Positions 23,312 through 35,200 are shown, counted from the stretch's first letter. The stretch is 64,000 nt of DNA from Sporobolomyces roseus (GCA_016617785.1 JADILM010000012.1:682001-746000), one strand, 5' to 3'. The notes: a model not told the origin generated them from the letters alone. Numbers and translations: made by a program.

Positions 23312-23912
23312 TCGGCGAGCTACCCGTCGGCGCTCCCGCGTAGTCCGGACTTCCTCCAGCCGCTCGCAAATTGCTGGTTTTCATGCACAAACCGGGAACA
23401 CATCGAACACGAGTGTCAGACAAGAGTAACAAATAGCCGTATGAGAGCGTGTTGCTCTCGCTTGACAGCAAACAGTGTCTTCTCAGTAGCCTCGTGCAAA
23501 GAGGTCGAGCAAATCGAGCTCCGCAGAATTTGATTTTGCGTCACGCTTCCAATCTATCACAAGCAGGAGAGTGCGAACAACTACCTCCGCAGCGTTACGC
23601 TGGTTGTCACGGAGGAGATCGCTTGTGACTCGGGGTGATTGAGTGAACGGAATACAGAAAGATGATTGATTTCCTTGATTCCACTGCTTCTGAAAGAAGA
23701 AGACCTAATACGTGGTTCCGAGACTGCAGTATCGCCACTTGACGTCGCCTCAGGGACCGCTGCTTGCTGAACCTTGTTTGCTGAGCTTCCGAGCGTCAGC
23801 ATTTTTCACCAGCAGTGTATTTGCTAGGAACCAGCTCCGAGACCTCTCGTTAGTTTGACTTCCGCCCGAGTGCACAGGACCTGATGAGTCAGCCTAGATT
23901 ACGGATGGAAAT
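23312..23912. other. right-arm DNA beside tRNA cassette C, no gene seen
   Basis: Mirror of 15891-16491; only short unrecognised frames. Confidence 0.5.
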
Positions 23913-24513
23913 CATCGAAAGACGGTAGAACTCACTCAGCAATCATGCAAGAACTCGAGAATCGCTTCTTGAATCTCGTTCGAATCAAACGACAAAAGAC
24001 TGAACAGTTCGTGGACAACCTGTAAGATCCCCAGATTTTATCAGTTCACTCTGTGAGCAACAAAAAGCGAGGAAGAATGCGTACATTCGTAATCCTGAAG
24101 CTCGTCGCGAATTCAACCTTTTCGCAAATCCCCTCGACTTCTCCACACCGTAAAGATTTGCGAGACGATAGATTGTACGAGGAGAGTACGGCGCAACTCC
24201 ATGTTAGTCTCGCTGTCCAACAAGATTATTGTATCGCGTCCAAATCCAACTCTTCGGGCGAGACGAACTCGAGAGACTTGTTGACCTCAGGTCTATCGAG
24301 CGCTTCTTGGCGTCCGACGGGAAGATTGGAAGGCAGGGTATCGAGCTGGGCGAGGGAAGTATAGAGATAGGCGAGCACTGCTCGATCAGTCGTGAAGCTA
24401 AACATTCGGTCGTCAGCGAAGAGCAGGACAACGACTACGAGCTCGTACTCACTCAGATTCGATGATATCGATGACAAGCATGCACTTCTCATTCTTTTCT
24501 GTATCCTGGCCCT
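23913..24513 (-). pseudogene. coding-like spliced fragment of unknown identity, right copy
   Basis: Mirror of 15290-15890 with the same exon-like pieces (TTDRAVLAYLYTSLAQLD and VVHELFSLLSFDSNEIQEAI) and the same stops. The identity of damage in both arms shows it predates the last homogenisation of the arms. Confidence 0.35.
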
Positions 24514-25272
24514 CCGCTTCTTCAGTCGATTTCCGCTACGCTTTGAGGGCCAACCAGTGTTTCCCTCGACGTTGTTCTCCTCCTCAATCGATTCTCAAAC
24601 ATGACTCTGTGGGGCTGCAAATGGGATTACCCGGAGGTGTCAGAGCGAGGCAGTAGAGAAAGGACACATCTCGGTCGTCTCGGAGGCAAACGCCGACCTG
24701 AGAGAAGACGGAGGAATCCGTTCGAGATCCGAAGAAGCGGTTGCTCTTGGCTACTCCCGACTCAAACGCAAGCACTCGAAGTTTAGCCGAGCTGCGGCAG
24801 AGTGAAGGAAGATTGGTTAAGTTTGAAAGTAGGAGCACTCGACGGTGAGAAAGGTTTTTGAAGATGCATTCGAGGTTCAAGTGAGTTTCAGTTTCGAGGA
24901 AAGCGGATTCTCACGTATTCATCGTGTTGAGGCCTAGCGGTGTGATGTACGCTTACAGAGTTGTCATCTGACTCCGCATTCACGTCATCGCGATGCTGGC
25001 ACTCGACGCCCTAATCAGTTGCGAAAAGACATCGAAAATGCTTTCGCTGGGTCGCATCTCTCGTCTACCATTCCCAAAGCATAGTACTCAGTAGTGAAGG
25101 TATCGAAGATCGAAAGCGCGACGAGTGCTCACCAAGCAGGCCGTGAAAGTCATCGCTCGAAGAATGAAATTCTGGACGAAGGCAGCATCTTCTTCCCATT
25201 CCCGAGAACTATGGTCACTCAGTTAGCATGTTCAGTCTTTCGAAAAGGGGGCCGAGATCTTCAAAACTCACA

Positions 25273-25312
25273 GTCACTTCCCTTCACTTCCCTTCACTTC
25301 CCTTCACTTCCC
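25273..25312. repeat. 10-bp tandem repeat x4, right copy
   Basis: Mirror of 14491-14530, read here as four TTCACTTCCC-type units. Confidence 0.95.
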
Positions 25313-25932
25313 GACAACTTTGCGATTGATCCGTTTCGAGGCCATTTCCTCGTCTATAGAGACAGCAACGCTTCGTGCGATCAGTGAGCAATCTTTTGAT
25401 TCTCTGTGATAGCTTTGACGAGCCCGAAGCGAGCGAGGCCAGGAGGTTTGGCGAGATCGAATTCTGCGTGAGGGGAAGAGCGATTGAACGGCGAATACTT
25501 CCTAGATGACGTCGAGCCGGCAATCGTAGCCTTTGCAGGATCCTCCGAGTAGACTAAGCGAGTGAATCAGCGGTTCAGAAAGTCGTGGTGAGTGGGAAGA
25601 GTTCTAGTTGAACGAACGGGAGTTTCTCCCTCTAGATCTTCACTCAGCTCACTCTTTCCAGCTCTGGAAACAATGGCGCAATATCTAAAAGTATCGAGGA
25701 ACGGTCACTGGTGTACTCCCGTGAGTCTCGTTCTCTCTCGTCTTCCATCGCCTCAAACCGCTCCAGCTGATCTCGCCGCTCATTCTTCAACGCAGAACTT
25801 GCAATGACCTTTCGTTATGGTTGATGACACACTTCTACTACATTTACGTACCTTCTTGGCGAGCTCCGAGGTTTCCTTATTCAGCCGCCGACACTTTCTT
25901 CGTTTCTATTCTGCTGAACGGTTAATCAGCGT

Positions 25933-26603
25933 CGAATGGTGATCAAAGTCACGAGGGAGCTAGTGCGGTGTCGTCAAATCCCTCGGGACGGCTGGCTGAG
26001 CGGTCGCGAGGTACGTTCGATCAAATTCGCTCTATACATCTCGAGTTCTCGCCATTCACCCTCCTTTCTCTCCTCCAGCGCGCCATGCCGATGTCGTTGC
26101 TCGATCGTACTGCTCCTCCCATCTCGTTACATCTATCTCGGCTGGGTTTACGGCTCGACAGGCGAACGTGAACCTGCAAGAGGCTTCATTTTCCTATTTC
26201 CCTCGATTTCGCCAATTTCACGTTTTCCGTCTTCTGCGACATCCAAAGTCGCTCACTCGATCCACGCTACTTGGAGGAGTCGAACTCTGCTGCGCCTGCG
26301 ACCTGCTTCTGCGCTTCATCGGCTCCCCATCACCTCGACAGGACACCGTCGAAAAGTTGGGGTGCAGCTTTTGATTTCGAGACCGTCAAGGAGCTTCAGT
26401 GCGCACTCTCTGGCTCGTATAGACGAAAGTATCGACTGTGCTCCCCTTCGAACCAGATTCGTTCCACTCTCGCATTTTCGTCTCATCGACTCCAGACTCA
26501 AACTCCGACTCGTTCCCAGCAACAATCAGCTTCCTTCCCTGCGCTTCACCTTCCTGAGAAAACACGAATGGTCAGTCCAGTGCCTGTTCCCAAACACCCC
26601 TAA
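25933..26603 (+). other. coding-like segment upstream of the arm gene, right copy
   Basis: Mirror of 13200-13870. A possible upstream first exon, ATG at 25673 (MAQYLKVSRNGHWCTP then GTGAGT), meets a stop in the next apparent exon. The gene is therefore either broken or spliced in a way not evident here. Confidence 0.35.
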
Positions 26604-26642
26604 TCCTCGCCGCGGAGCTTGCGGATCTCGGCTTTCGGTCGC

Positions 26643-27445
26643 ATGTCTTCTTCGCTATCCTCTTGTTTCTCCCATCCGATACCCTTCCTCCTTCTCGCCA
26701 ATCCCGTCATGGTGGACATCAGCTATCCATCTGTCGACCTCAAAACACGCCTCGCGAATGATTCACTCAAACCTCTTGCCGCCAACGAACGAGTCACAGC
26801 CTATCGGACGGAACAAACTAGTCACTATCACCAGGCTCTCGAGTACGAGAAACGAGCAGCGGAACTTGAACGAGCGATCCAGGATCCTGCTCGTGAAGTA
26901 CCGGTCCATCGGAGGAACTCTGTCGTCGGTCACCAATTCGAGCCACCTCTTCCTTCCGATCTCGAACAACACCGTCAGAACCGAACCCTGATCGGCCTCT
27001 TGAAGGCTAAGGAGGATACTCAAGGTCGGGTGTTGACAGACGAGAACGGATACTTCAATCGATGGTACGATACAAGAAATCCTGATCGCATTGTCGAGGT
27101 GAGTCGCTTTCGGGTCTGCTTGACGTTGTTTACTGACGATTCATGCTTGTACAGTCGAAATGGGTCAGCTTCTCGGATCCGGTGAATCACAAGCACGCCG
27201 TTGGAAGGTTTTACCTCATTCACGATCAGTACATGCGATACCGCGACCCTACAGATCATGAGGATGGGAGGCAGGAGATCTTTGATCCTGAAACCGGAGA
27301 GGTTAGGACGGTCCCTTATGTGGGCACTTTGACAAAGTGGTATCAGGAGAGAGCGGCGCAAAGGAATGGGAATGCTTATAGTATCGGACATCGAACAGCG
27401 AGGATCTGTGGGTTCGATCGTTGGGGTGCGACTCACTCCAAGTAA
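26643..27445 (+). CDS. uncharacterised two-exon protein, right-arm copy
   Basis: Same protein as at 12358-13160, with an identical translation across both exons as far as can be read. Exon 1 runs to IVE before a GTGAGTCGC donor, and exon 2 starts SKWVSFSDPVNHKHAVGRFY and ends at a stop at 27445. Function unknown. The two copies point towards the core of the palindrome from neither side: each is transcribed outward, away from the spacer. Confidence 0.72.
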
Positions 27446-28113
27446 TGGAAGAGATGGGTTTGAGCGTCGTGGTATTGAAGAGACGAAGACGGAGTAGCGA
27501 ACATGAGTGGATTTATTGAGTTTGTTATTGGTTTCGTTCGTTGTTGCTCGCAGTTTCGTGTTCTCGCCGTTCTACTTCTACTCCTAAGCTTCGATATTTC
27601 GGCACGCCTGAAAAGTAATTCAATCGTATCTTGACAGAACGACAGAATGAACAGATTCTATTGCATCCTTCGAATGGAGAGCGCAGAACAGACGACACCG
27701 ACTAAAGTTGGCCATTAGTACAGATACCGCATTGAATGCAGTAGAGGTGAGAAAGATCACTGCGAGCGAGGCCACGCTCTCGCGGAGGCAGCACAACCTC
27801 ATCTTTGAGACCGGTCAGTAACATAATAATTTTGTGATATTTGTCTTCCTTCACCAAGCTTTTGTACCGCTACGCAGACCGCTTGTGGTGCCAAGCAGGG
27901 CAGAGGTAAATATGAAACGGATAGAGAAGGGGAGGTAAACAATGCTCGCTTGCGAGTCCCTACGCAATCTAGCCTGACAAACAGTAGAAACTGGTGTCAA
28001 CAGAGAGAAGGGGTAGAAGGCTCGCATGCAGATCCCCTTCTCTCCATTGGTGCAGTCCCCCAACAGTCTGATTGATATTAACCTGTTGACTTGCGAAAAG
28101 ACAGCGATTGTCT
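27446..28113. other. right-arm DNA downstream of the arm gene, no gene seen
   Basis: Mirror of about 11690-12357; short unrecognised frames only. Confidence 0.5.
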
Positions 28114-28765
28114 CGCACTCCTCTTCTCGTCTCAACCTTGAGCGTTATAGGGACTGCCCGAAGGCGTTGATTTCGGCTCGAAAAGGGGGAATAAAGAAAG
28201 ATAAAAGTGAAACGAGAAGAGCGACAAAAGAGAGAAGCGAGTGAAGAGAGAGAGAGGTGTAAGAATGGGGAAGGAGGGTGGGTAGGTCAAAGAACTTGAA
28301 GAAGGCAATAGAGTATAAGTACTACGATCGAGACGAAATCAAAGAGGGGGGATCTCCTGCCTCACCTTGAAGAAGGCGTTTAACGAGGTGGCTAGCGATA
28401 ACTGCTGTGTGCCGTTTACCAGGAGCGGGAATGCGATTAGTGCGATTATCCCGATGGAAGAGAAGACTAAGGCGAACCTCGATTGCTTCCGATGAGTGTG
28501 AGTGTCTACGACCGATGAGAGCGAGCGAAAGCAAGCGATGAAGGTGTAAAGTAGACGAGAGGAGGAAGCGATGAGGAGGAGATGAAACCGCTCTAGAGAC
28601 AATCGAAGGCTCCGCCGCATTCAGCAAACTGCCTAGCGAACGTGCTCCGACTGAAACGAGAGGGCGATAGACAGAGGTAGAACTGACCGCAAGAGGGAAT
28701 GTTGAGACTATGATTCGCGCGACTATTGTGCCAACTCCTCGCAAGCTCGTCAAAGGCAAAATCGA
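28114..28765 (-). other. 652 bp segment present only in the right arm, with coding-like exons
   Basis: Absent from the left arm. On the minus strand three exon-like pieces can be chained through GT...AG introns: TSLRGVGTIVARIIVSTFPL, then GARSLGSLLNAAEPSIVSR, then QSRFALVFSSIGIIALIAFP continuing LLVNGTQQLSLATSLNAFFK before GTGAGG. The last piece contains one likely transmembrane helix. The identity is not recognised. It may be the remnant of a gene deleted from the left arm or an insertion in the right one. Confidence 0.45.
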
Positions 28766-28949
28766 TTAGCCGATCCTGATCCGCTCCGCTCTGAGGGGTC
28801 CGATGAGGCGTAGCGCACTGAAGAAATCCGAGATGAGCGTGTGTGAGTACTGGGAGCTGTCTATGAGCTCACCTAGCTGCGAAAACTACGCGCTGCTTGC
28901 AACATTGCGTTGAGCTATATGGATTACAACAGAATCAGTCATCACACCA

Positions 28950-29036
28950 GCTCGATTGATCTAGTTGGTTATGATGCAGACCTAATACTTTCACAAGTTC
29001 AGTCTGATGTCGGCGGTTCGATCCCGCCATTGAGCA
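28950..29036 (+). tRNA. tRNA-Ile (anticodon AAU), intron-containing, right copy
   Basis: Mirror of 11419-11505, same sequence including the intron of about 13 nt. Confidence 0.82.
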
Positions 29037-29715
29037 GTTTACCTTTTTCTTCTCGCAAAGAAGCTTTTCCTTTTGTTCCCGGTTCTATTGTCTGCCGCGC
29101 CGCACGAGATCAAGTACATGTTGACATATGTGTGACGATGACGACTCCTTCATGCGTGTCGCGTCTCGTTCACGAACTCTGTGTAAAGGAAAGCGAGCGT
29201 CACGGAATGGAGAGGAGACAGAAGTTGCAGTATTCATTCTCTGCGACTTCTACCAAGACGTGCCTGACTGGCTGACCATGTGCATCTCACAACACCATCG
29301 ATACGACGAAGCCCGTAGTTCCGTGAGAAAATGGCGAATGCGAATGATGAGACAGGAGACCAAAATGAAGCTCTCAAAGGCAGTGTGGGATCATCTCGGC
29401 TCAAATATGGCAGCACCTGGTCACTAGATCGTGATGACCAAATTCATTAGAGGGGGTAGCAGAGAATAACAAGTTGCAAAATTCGCTCATCGGCAATAGA
29501 ACTATCGAGCAAGGACGATCGATCCGCCAGCTTGCGCAGATTACTTTCATTTGAGTGATACAATGGTACAAACCGCACAAAGTATCATCTGCTGATCAAA
29601 GGTTGATACTGAACGGTTGTAGCGACTCGAGCCCGGAGATTGATTGCGTTCATTCCAGCGTTGCTGACCTAGATGAACTCAGCTTGGAACAGAGCGTGTA
29701 AAGGGGTGCAAAGGG
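29037..29715. other. right-arm spacer between tRNA-Ile and tRNA cassette D, no gene seen
   Basis: Mirror of 10740-11418. Confidence 0.5.
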
Positions 29716-29793
29716 GTGCAAAGGTGAGGCAATCGAAAGAGTGAGTGAGGGGTGAGGAAAGGAGAGGGGAGGGGGAGAGCGGCAGCAAAAAGA

Positions 29794-29874
29794 TGATCAC
29801 ATCCAGGTTTGAACTGGAGACCTTGTCCGAACTCGATGTTAAGGACACGTGATGACCAACTACACCATGCGACC
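29794..29874 (-). tRNA. tRNA-Val (anticodon AAC), copy D
   Basis: Same sequence as copy A tRNA-Val, minus strand. Confidence 0.87.
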
Positions 29875-30079
29875 GTCGTATAGTGAGCGAGGCCCAACTG
29901 AACGTACAGTATCAAATTGGTGTCAATCTCACGCGAAAAGTGACTGAACTTGATTTTGCAAGCCAAATATCCCCCATAAACAATCTCTGAGCGCGCAGGA
30001 TTGACAGGGAATTAGCTCAGCCCAGATAGAGGGGCCTCTTGTCCGAAAGCTTTCCCTGCAGAGCAACAAAAAGGGAGGT

Positions 30080-30151
30080 TGCCCCCACACAGGATCGAAC
30101 TATGGACCTTTCGCTTACTAGGCGAACGCTCTGCCACTGAGCCATAGGGGC
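30080..30151 (-). tRNA. tRNA-Thr (anticodon AGU), copy D
   Basis: Same sequence as copy A tRNA-Thr, minus strand. Confidence 0.93.
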
Positions 30152-30403
30152 CGGTCGGAGCCGCGGCTTGTCAAGCAAACAGTATCCACTCTTGATCATT
30201 CTCGTCGCATTTGTCAACTTTGTTCGAATTCATCGTTGCTCGTGTCACGATTGGATCCAATCAAGGAATTGGTTCAAGATTACCACTTTCGGAAGAGCTC
30301 CACGGACAGCTGCTGCTGGACACCGTTGAGAAAAAGCAAGCAAAGTACCGTACCTCAGGTACCTTCCCCTGCATTCCTCCTCGGGCAGCGAAGCAAAAGA
30401 TGA

Positions 30404-30501
30404 CGTCCAGAGCAGGATTTGAACCTGCGCTCTGAAACAGAAACAGATGAGAAGCGAATGAAGATTCTAGTCTGTCGCCTTAACCGCTCGGCCATCTGGA
30501 C
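30404..30501 (-). tRNA. tRNA-Ser (anticodon AGA), copy D
   Basis: Same sequence and intron as copy A tRNA-Ser, minus strand. It lies about 270 bp upstream of the PHO88 start, divergently transcribed. Confidence 0.92.
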
Positions 30502-30771
30502 AAACAATCGGATAAAGAATCGCCGCTCAAGAAAACGTACACAATCAATAACGTCATCCTAGACGCATCTAAACATCTACCCTGCTCAAACAAGTCAATG
30601 ATGGCAAGTTACTATTCCTGGAGCGGATCTAACCCTCATTCAATCGTATTGAGGTAGTCAATACAATTCAATCCATTTTTGACTTTCCTTTCGTCAACTT
30701 CCATTCGATTATTCTGCCTCTTGACACTTTCAACCTATCTATATCCTCCCACTCTACTCCACAGATACACC

Positions 30772-32091
30772 ATGCCTAACCCTGCCATCACCAACCTCAT
30801 GGTCTCCCTCGGAGCTATGCAAGTGAGTCCTTGTCCAGAAGCCACTCGCCTCGGGAAAGAGGCAAATCGGCCTCCATCAGTCGACCAAGAGCGAGGAATA
30901 GGGCAGGTGAATCTGGGAACCGGCTAAGGATACCGGTAGAGGTGAAAGCGAAACGCTGGAGGCTTAGAAGAGCGCTGCATGGCTTGATCAAATCTAAAGG
31001 GACACGAGGCAGTTCAGATCTCGTCGCACCAAAGGGAGGGATGCCATGTAGGATGCCGTTCGCTATTCAGACGAGTAACAATCCGTCTCAAGCCAAACCA
31101 AAGCGCTTTATACTGACTACACCCTCGTTTTCAACTTTCCTTCCTTCGCCTTCTTTCTCGAACTTGTCCCCATTCTCTGCTCGCCTTGACCCGTAACCGT
31201 TCTTTCGCCTCTCCACCGCCTGACCGCTACCACGACCACTTCTCAATAAATCCGATTCGCTCACATCCATCAGATCGCTCGCAAAATCGACTTTGAGGAT
31301 CCTTCGGTACTCCTCTACGTTCGATGCCTCTACGTTGGAGCGCAATTGCTTTCTCTTGGTATCTACTACTACACAACCCTCAAAGTGAGTGCATCTTTCT
31401 TTCGCTTGACATCTTGTCCTGCTCTTTTCGCAATCCGTTTCACAAGCTAATTCTGCCTACTCTTTTCCCGCAGATCAAGCAAAAGAATGATCTCAAGGTG
31501 CTCAAGTACACTGAACCTGCCAAGCCTATGGTAAGTCTCGTGTCTCTGTTATCCCCTTTCGATGGGGCAAAACTAACGAAATCATGCGATTCTCCAGTCT
31601 GGTGACGGCCCCACCACAGTCACGACTACTGTACGAGATTATGATCTTTCGCAAGCTTCAGCTGCTGTTCGATCGGTCCTCATGGGTTGCGCTTTCGTAA
31701 GTCGGCAGCACCTAATTCCCTTCCAAATCAAATCTCGCTCATTCCCTGTACCTGTTTCTGCCTCACAGATGGCATTCATGCATCTCTACATGAAGTACAC
31801 TCAACCTCTCTTCATTCAAGGTATCATGCCCCTCAAATCGCTCTTCGATGCCAAAGTTAGTTTCTCCCTTTTTGTCCTCTCTTTTCGCGCTCGAGTGCTC
31901 AACGCTTCCCTTTCGCTTGTACCTTCCAGATCCTCAAGATCCACTTGTTCGGTCAACCCGCTACTGGCGATCTCAAGCGACCCTTTGAAGCTCCCGCTGG
32001 CATGTTCGGAGGTGGAGCTCCCGCTGCGAATGAGACTGAGACTGAGGCGCCCGCTGTCGAGGCAAAGAAGGAGGCTAAGAAGGACAAGTAG
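30772..32091 (+). CDS. PHO88: Pho88/Snd3 ER membrane-targeting protein
   Basis: Small ER membrane protein of the SND targeting route, also known for phosphate-transporter maturation. Exon 1 (30772-30822) encodes MPNPAITNLMVSLGAMQ. After an unusually long first intron (to about 31273) come IARKIDFEDPSVLLYVRCLY, LSLGIYYYTTLK, IKQKNDLKVLKYTEPAKPM, the TTVTTTVRDYDLSQASAAVR segment, MAFMHLYMKYTQPLFIQGIM, and an exon with LKIHLFGQPATGDLKRPFEA and a charged tail ending KKEAKKDK. This is the full Pho88 family layout with two to three membrane segments. At least five introns. The inverted-repeat edge lies at 30832 inside intron 1, so promoter and first exon are part of the palindrome while the rest is single copy. 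Confidence 0.95.
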
Positions 32092-32283
32092 ATAGCTTGT
32101 TGAATATAGGTGGAAAAGCGGGTGGCTGAGTTATGATACGACTAGATTTCCCCTGCGAGGGAGAACAGGAGCTGAATTTGCTAGTAATTAATCGAAACTA
32201 CATCTCTACTGAATGGCTGCTGATTGCACTGATCGAGAGTGCTGGTCAGAGGTCGAGGATGTCTTGTCAATTCAGGGTATGAA

Positions 32284-35200
32284 CTATTCGCTTTCGTATT
32301 CAAAGCCATATTCATCGTCTCCCTCATCTCCTCCAATCCCCTCAACTCCTGCACCATTCAAGCTCGCCACCTCACCGCTCTCAGCACTACCAGCGCCTGC
32401 AGCCTTTGCCGAAATCGATTCTGGCGCGTCGTTCGGGCTAGCTTGAGCGGTTGAAGCGGTTGAAACTTCAAGATTGTCCGATTCATGACCGTTGATTTCG
32501 CCTCCGAGACCAATCCTTTCTTCTTGCGTGTGTTCAGCCTTCTTGTCGTCGTCCTCATCGACACCGGTCTCGTCCTCTCCATGTTCCTCTTCCTCTTCCT
32601 CTTCTTCTGCAGGTGCAAAGTTCTGTTTCGCTTTGATGGCACTCGCCCTCGTTGACCTCCTAGTTCCGACTCCTTCTCCTTGAAGAGGTGTGTCAGTGTT
32701 GGCTGATTGCGATGAAGACTTCGGTACGGTGAGACGTATTCGTAGAGAGCGATCGGTAGCTGGAGGAGAATCGGCAACAGTGGAAGAGCGAGTCGAGCGA
32801 GTAGCTTTCGAGGCTCGGGTCGTGCGTTTGCGGGGTGGAGGTCGATCTTCGTAATCCTCTTCTGGATCTGGCGAGACGGAAGAGTGGGCAGAGGATGAAG
32901 GAGAACGACGAGATGGTCGTTTTCGGGCCGAAGATGAAGTCGCTCTCGCCTTCTTCTCAGCGGCTTTCGCTAAAGGAGCTGGTGAGCTCGAAGCTGATGC
33001 GTCGCGTCGAGGCTGCACGAATGGGTTCCGACCTTAGTCAAGAATCGAACAGTTTCAGGCGAACGAGAACTCACAGTTCCGGTAGCACTTCCACTCGCAC
33101 TTCCTCCAGCACTAGCAGTCTGATTCGCGGCTTCACCAATGATACCACTCTCGACATCTTTGAATTGTCCCTTCAATCGTTGACGAATCCTCAATCCGGT
33201 AATAAGCTTTTTCCAGCGTTTGAGAACTCGATCTTGCTGTTGAGCGAGAGTCTTCTCGAGAGTTTGTTGTTCGAGGTTTGCGATAGCCTGAACACGCGGA
33301 AGATGTTAGCTGATCAATATCCGAGCGAGACATTGAGATATGAACGCACTTGACGAAGAGTTTCGGCAATTTCAACAGCAACGACAATTCCACTCATAGT
33401 GGGAGTAGCTCTCCGTTGTCGGAACTCGAAGCCAATCTGTTCCGAAATTGATTCGTCAATGAACCGAAAAGCAGACAAGATCGAGGGGAGAGGGAAACGA
33501 ACGATAGCTTCAGCATAATCGACTTGGAGCATCTTGGCGCATTTCGCGGCGAGTTTCGAGGGGAGGTGAACGGCACCTTCGGGCAACATCGAAGGAACGA
33601 AGAGGTCGATGTTTCCGAATGAGTTTTTCGGGACTTTACCCTGTCTTGTCAAAAAGGATCACTCATCAGTATCGTCTCATTCCGAGGAGCGAACGAAGTG
33701 CAGACATACGTCAACGACTGGATCAGGAACATAAACTTCAGTTTGATCCTCGCTGAACAATGGTTGATCGTCGACTTCTCCTCCGTCGAGCTTGAGGAAC
33801 TCTTCTCTCCTCTTCGAGTTGATCGTGACAGCTCGACCTTTGACGAACTTCCTCGGAATCTCGCCGTCCTTGACTGATCGACCAATTCGGTACCAGTTCT
33901 CGGTGGACTTGACGACGAGTACTGCAGATCGAGGAAAGACGGGAGTTGTCGCTTTGAAGAGTCCAAGAGGTTTCGTGCCGGTGACTAGAGCTTCATCTCG
34001 ATGAAGGTGTTGCTCAAGTACGAAGCTACCGAGAGCAGGCAGCGTTCAGCATAATGAAGATGTCTGAGAGAGAGAATAATTTAGCTCACTTGGGATGATT
34101 CTTGAATCCTCCGAAAGAAGTCGGGAAAGGTTCGTTCCTTGTTCGATTCCAGAGTTCCTCTTCTTCCACTTTGTCTCGATTCTACGCATTCGAGGAAAGG
34201 TTCAGTATAGCATCATAGGAAACAAACAGGTCCAACGAGACTCACGAGTTGAAACTTTCGCTCCCAAGGTTTGATCACGGTTCCAAACCAATCTTTACCT
34301 CCATTGTCCTTCTTCGCTTTACTGCTCGTAGGTACCCTCAACTTGACCGTTGCAATGTTGTATGATTTCGCATATCGAGGAGTGACATCGTGAGCCGAAC
34401 CATCTGTGTGCGAAACAAGGTATGTGAGCTGAACTCTCAACACAGAAATCGGAGAGTCGAACGCACCTTCTTCGAACCCTACAACGTAAACGAGAGCGTT
34501 TCCAGTCCCTTTCGCTTTTCCAACTGGTTCCATCTTTGCTTTACACCTGACGAGTTTCCTTGTCGGATCGAGAGTTACCCATTCTTTCAAGTATCGAGAG
34601 TACGCTTCAGGCCATTGGGTAGGAGGAGAAAGTAAATCTTCCGCATCTAACACAATCGCAAGTTGAGATTCAGTATTCGATTCAAGTGAGGGAAGAATAG
34701 GAATCGCGAATACTCACCAGGTGAAGGAGATCTCATCATCATTTTCTCTTTCTTCCAAGCTGCCATCTTCCGTTGTTGACTCGAACCAGACCTCCTCAAG
34801 TTTGGTTTCGGTACTTTGTAATTCAATTTCCCTCTCCCATCTTGCCATTTCCCATCTCCATCATCTTCCTCTTCTTCCTCCTTCTCTGATTCACTCGAAG
34901 ATAACTCGATAGTCTCGACTTGTTTCCCCTTTCCCTTGCCTTTTACTGCTGATGATCCTCCCCTGCCCCTTCCTCTCCCTCTACCACCTTTTCCACCTTT
35001 AACCGCCGATTTAGACTCTTTCTTTGTCAATCCGGCAGCACTATCACTCCTCCATTCCATCCCTTGCAAACTAACGACCAATCTCGCCGGTACGTCTAAT
35101 CCCCTCAACAAAGCGACGAATAATTGACTCGATAAATCTTTCGATCCTTTCAACGAAGCGGCGGCGGCGTAAAGAGAGTTGATCGATGCGAGAGGTTCCC

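Larger units (their letters stand above)
29716..30608 (-). repeat. tRNA cassette copy D (Val-Thr-Ser, inverted)
   Basis: Mirror of copy A (coordinates sum to 40455) and shares its G allele (read CATCCTAGAC here). Confidence 0.95.
21385..30832. repeat. right arm of the giant inverted repeat (about 9.45 kb)
   Basis: Mirror of 9623-18391. It is longer by 679 bp because of a 652 bp segment (28114-28765) and a 27 bp segment (21536-21562) absent from the left arm. The outer end falls ten bases inside intron 1 of the functional PHO88. Confidence 0.97.

Noticed and set aside
9623..30832. Palindrome as an assembly artefact (false inverted join)
   Set aside because: The arms differ by a 652 bp and a 27 bp indel plus scattered single-base changes, and each outer end leads into different unique flanking DNA. 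A simple mis-join of one arm would be identical.
9623..30832. Palindrome as a mating-type (MAT) locus
   Set aside because: No homeodomain, pheromone precursor or STE3 receptor is visible in or beside it. The Myb-like genes are about 12 kb away and are not homeodomain proteins.
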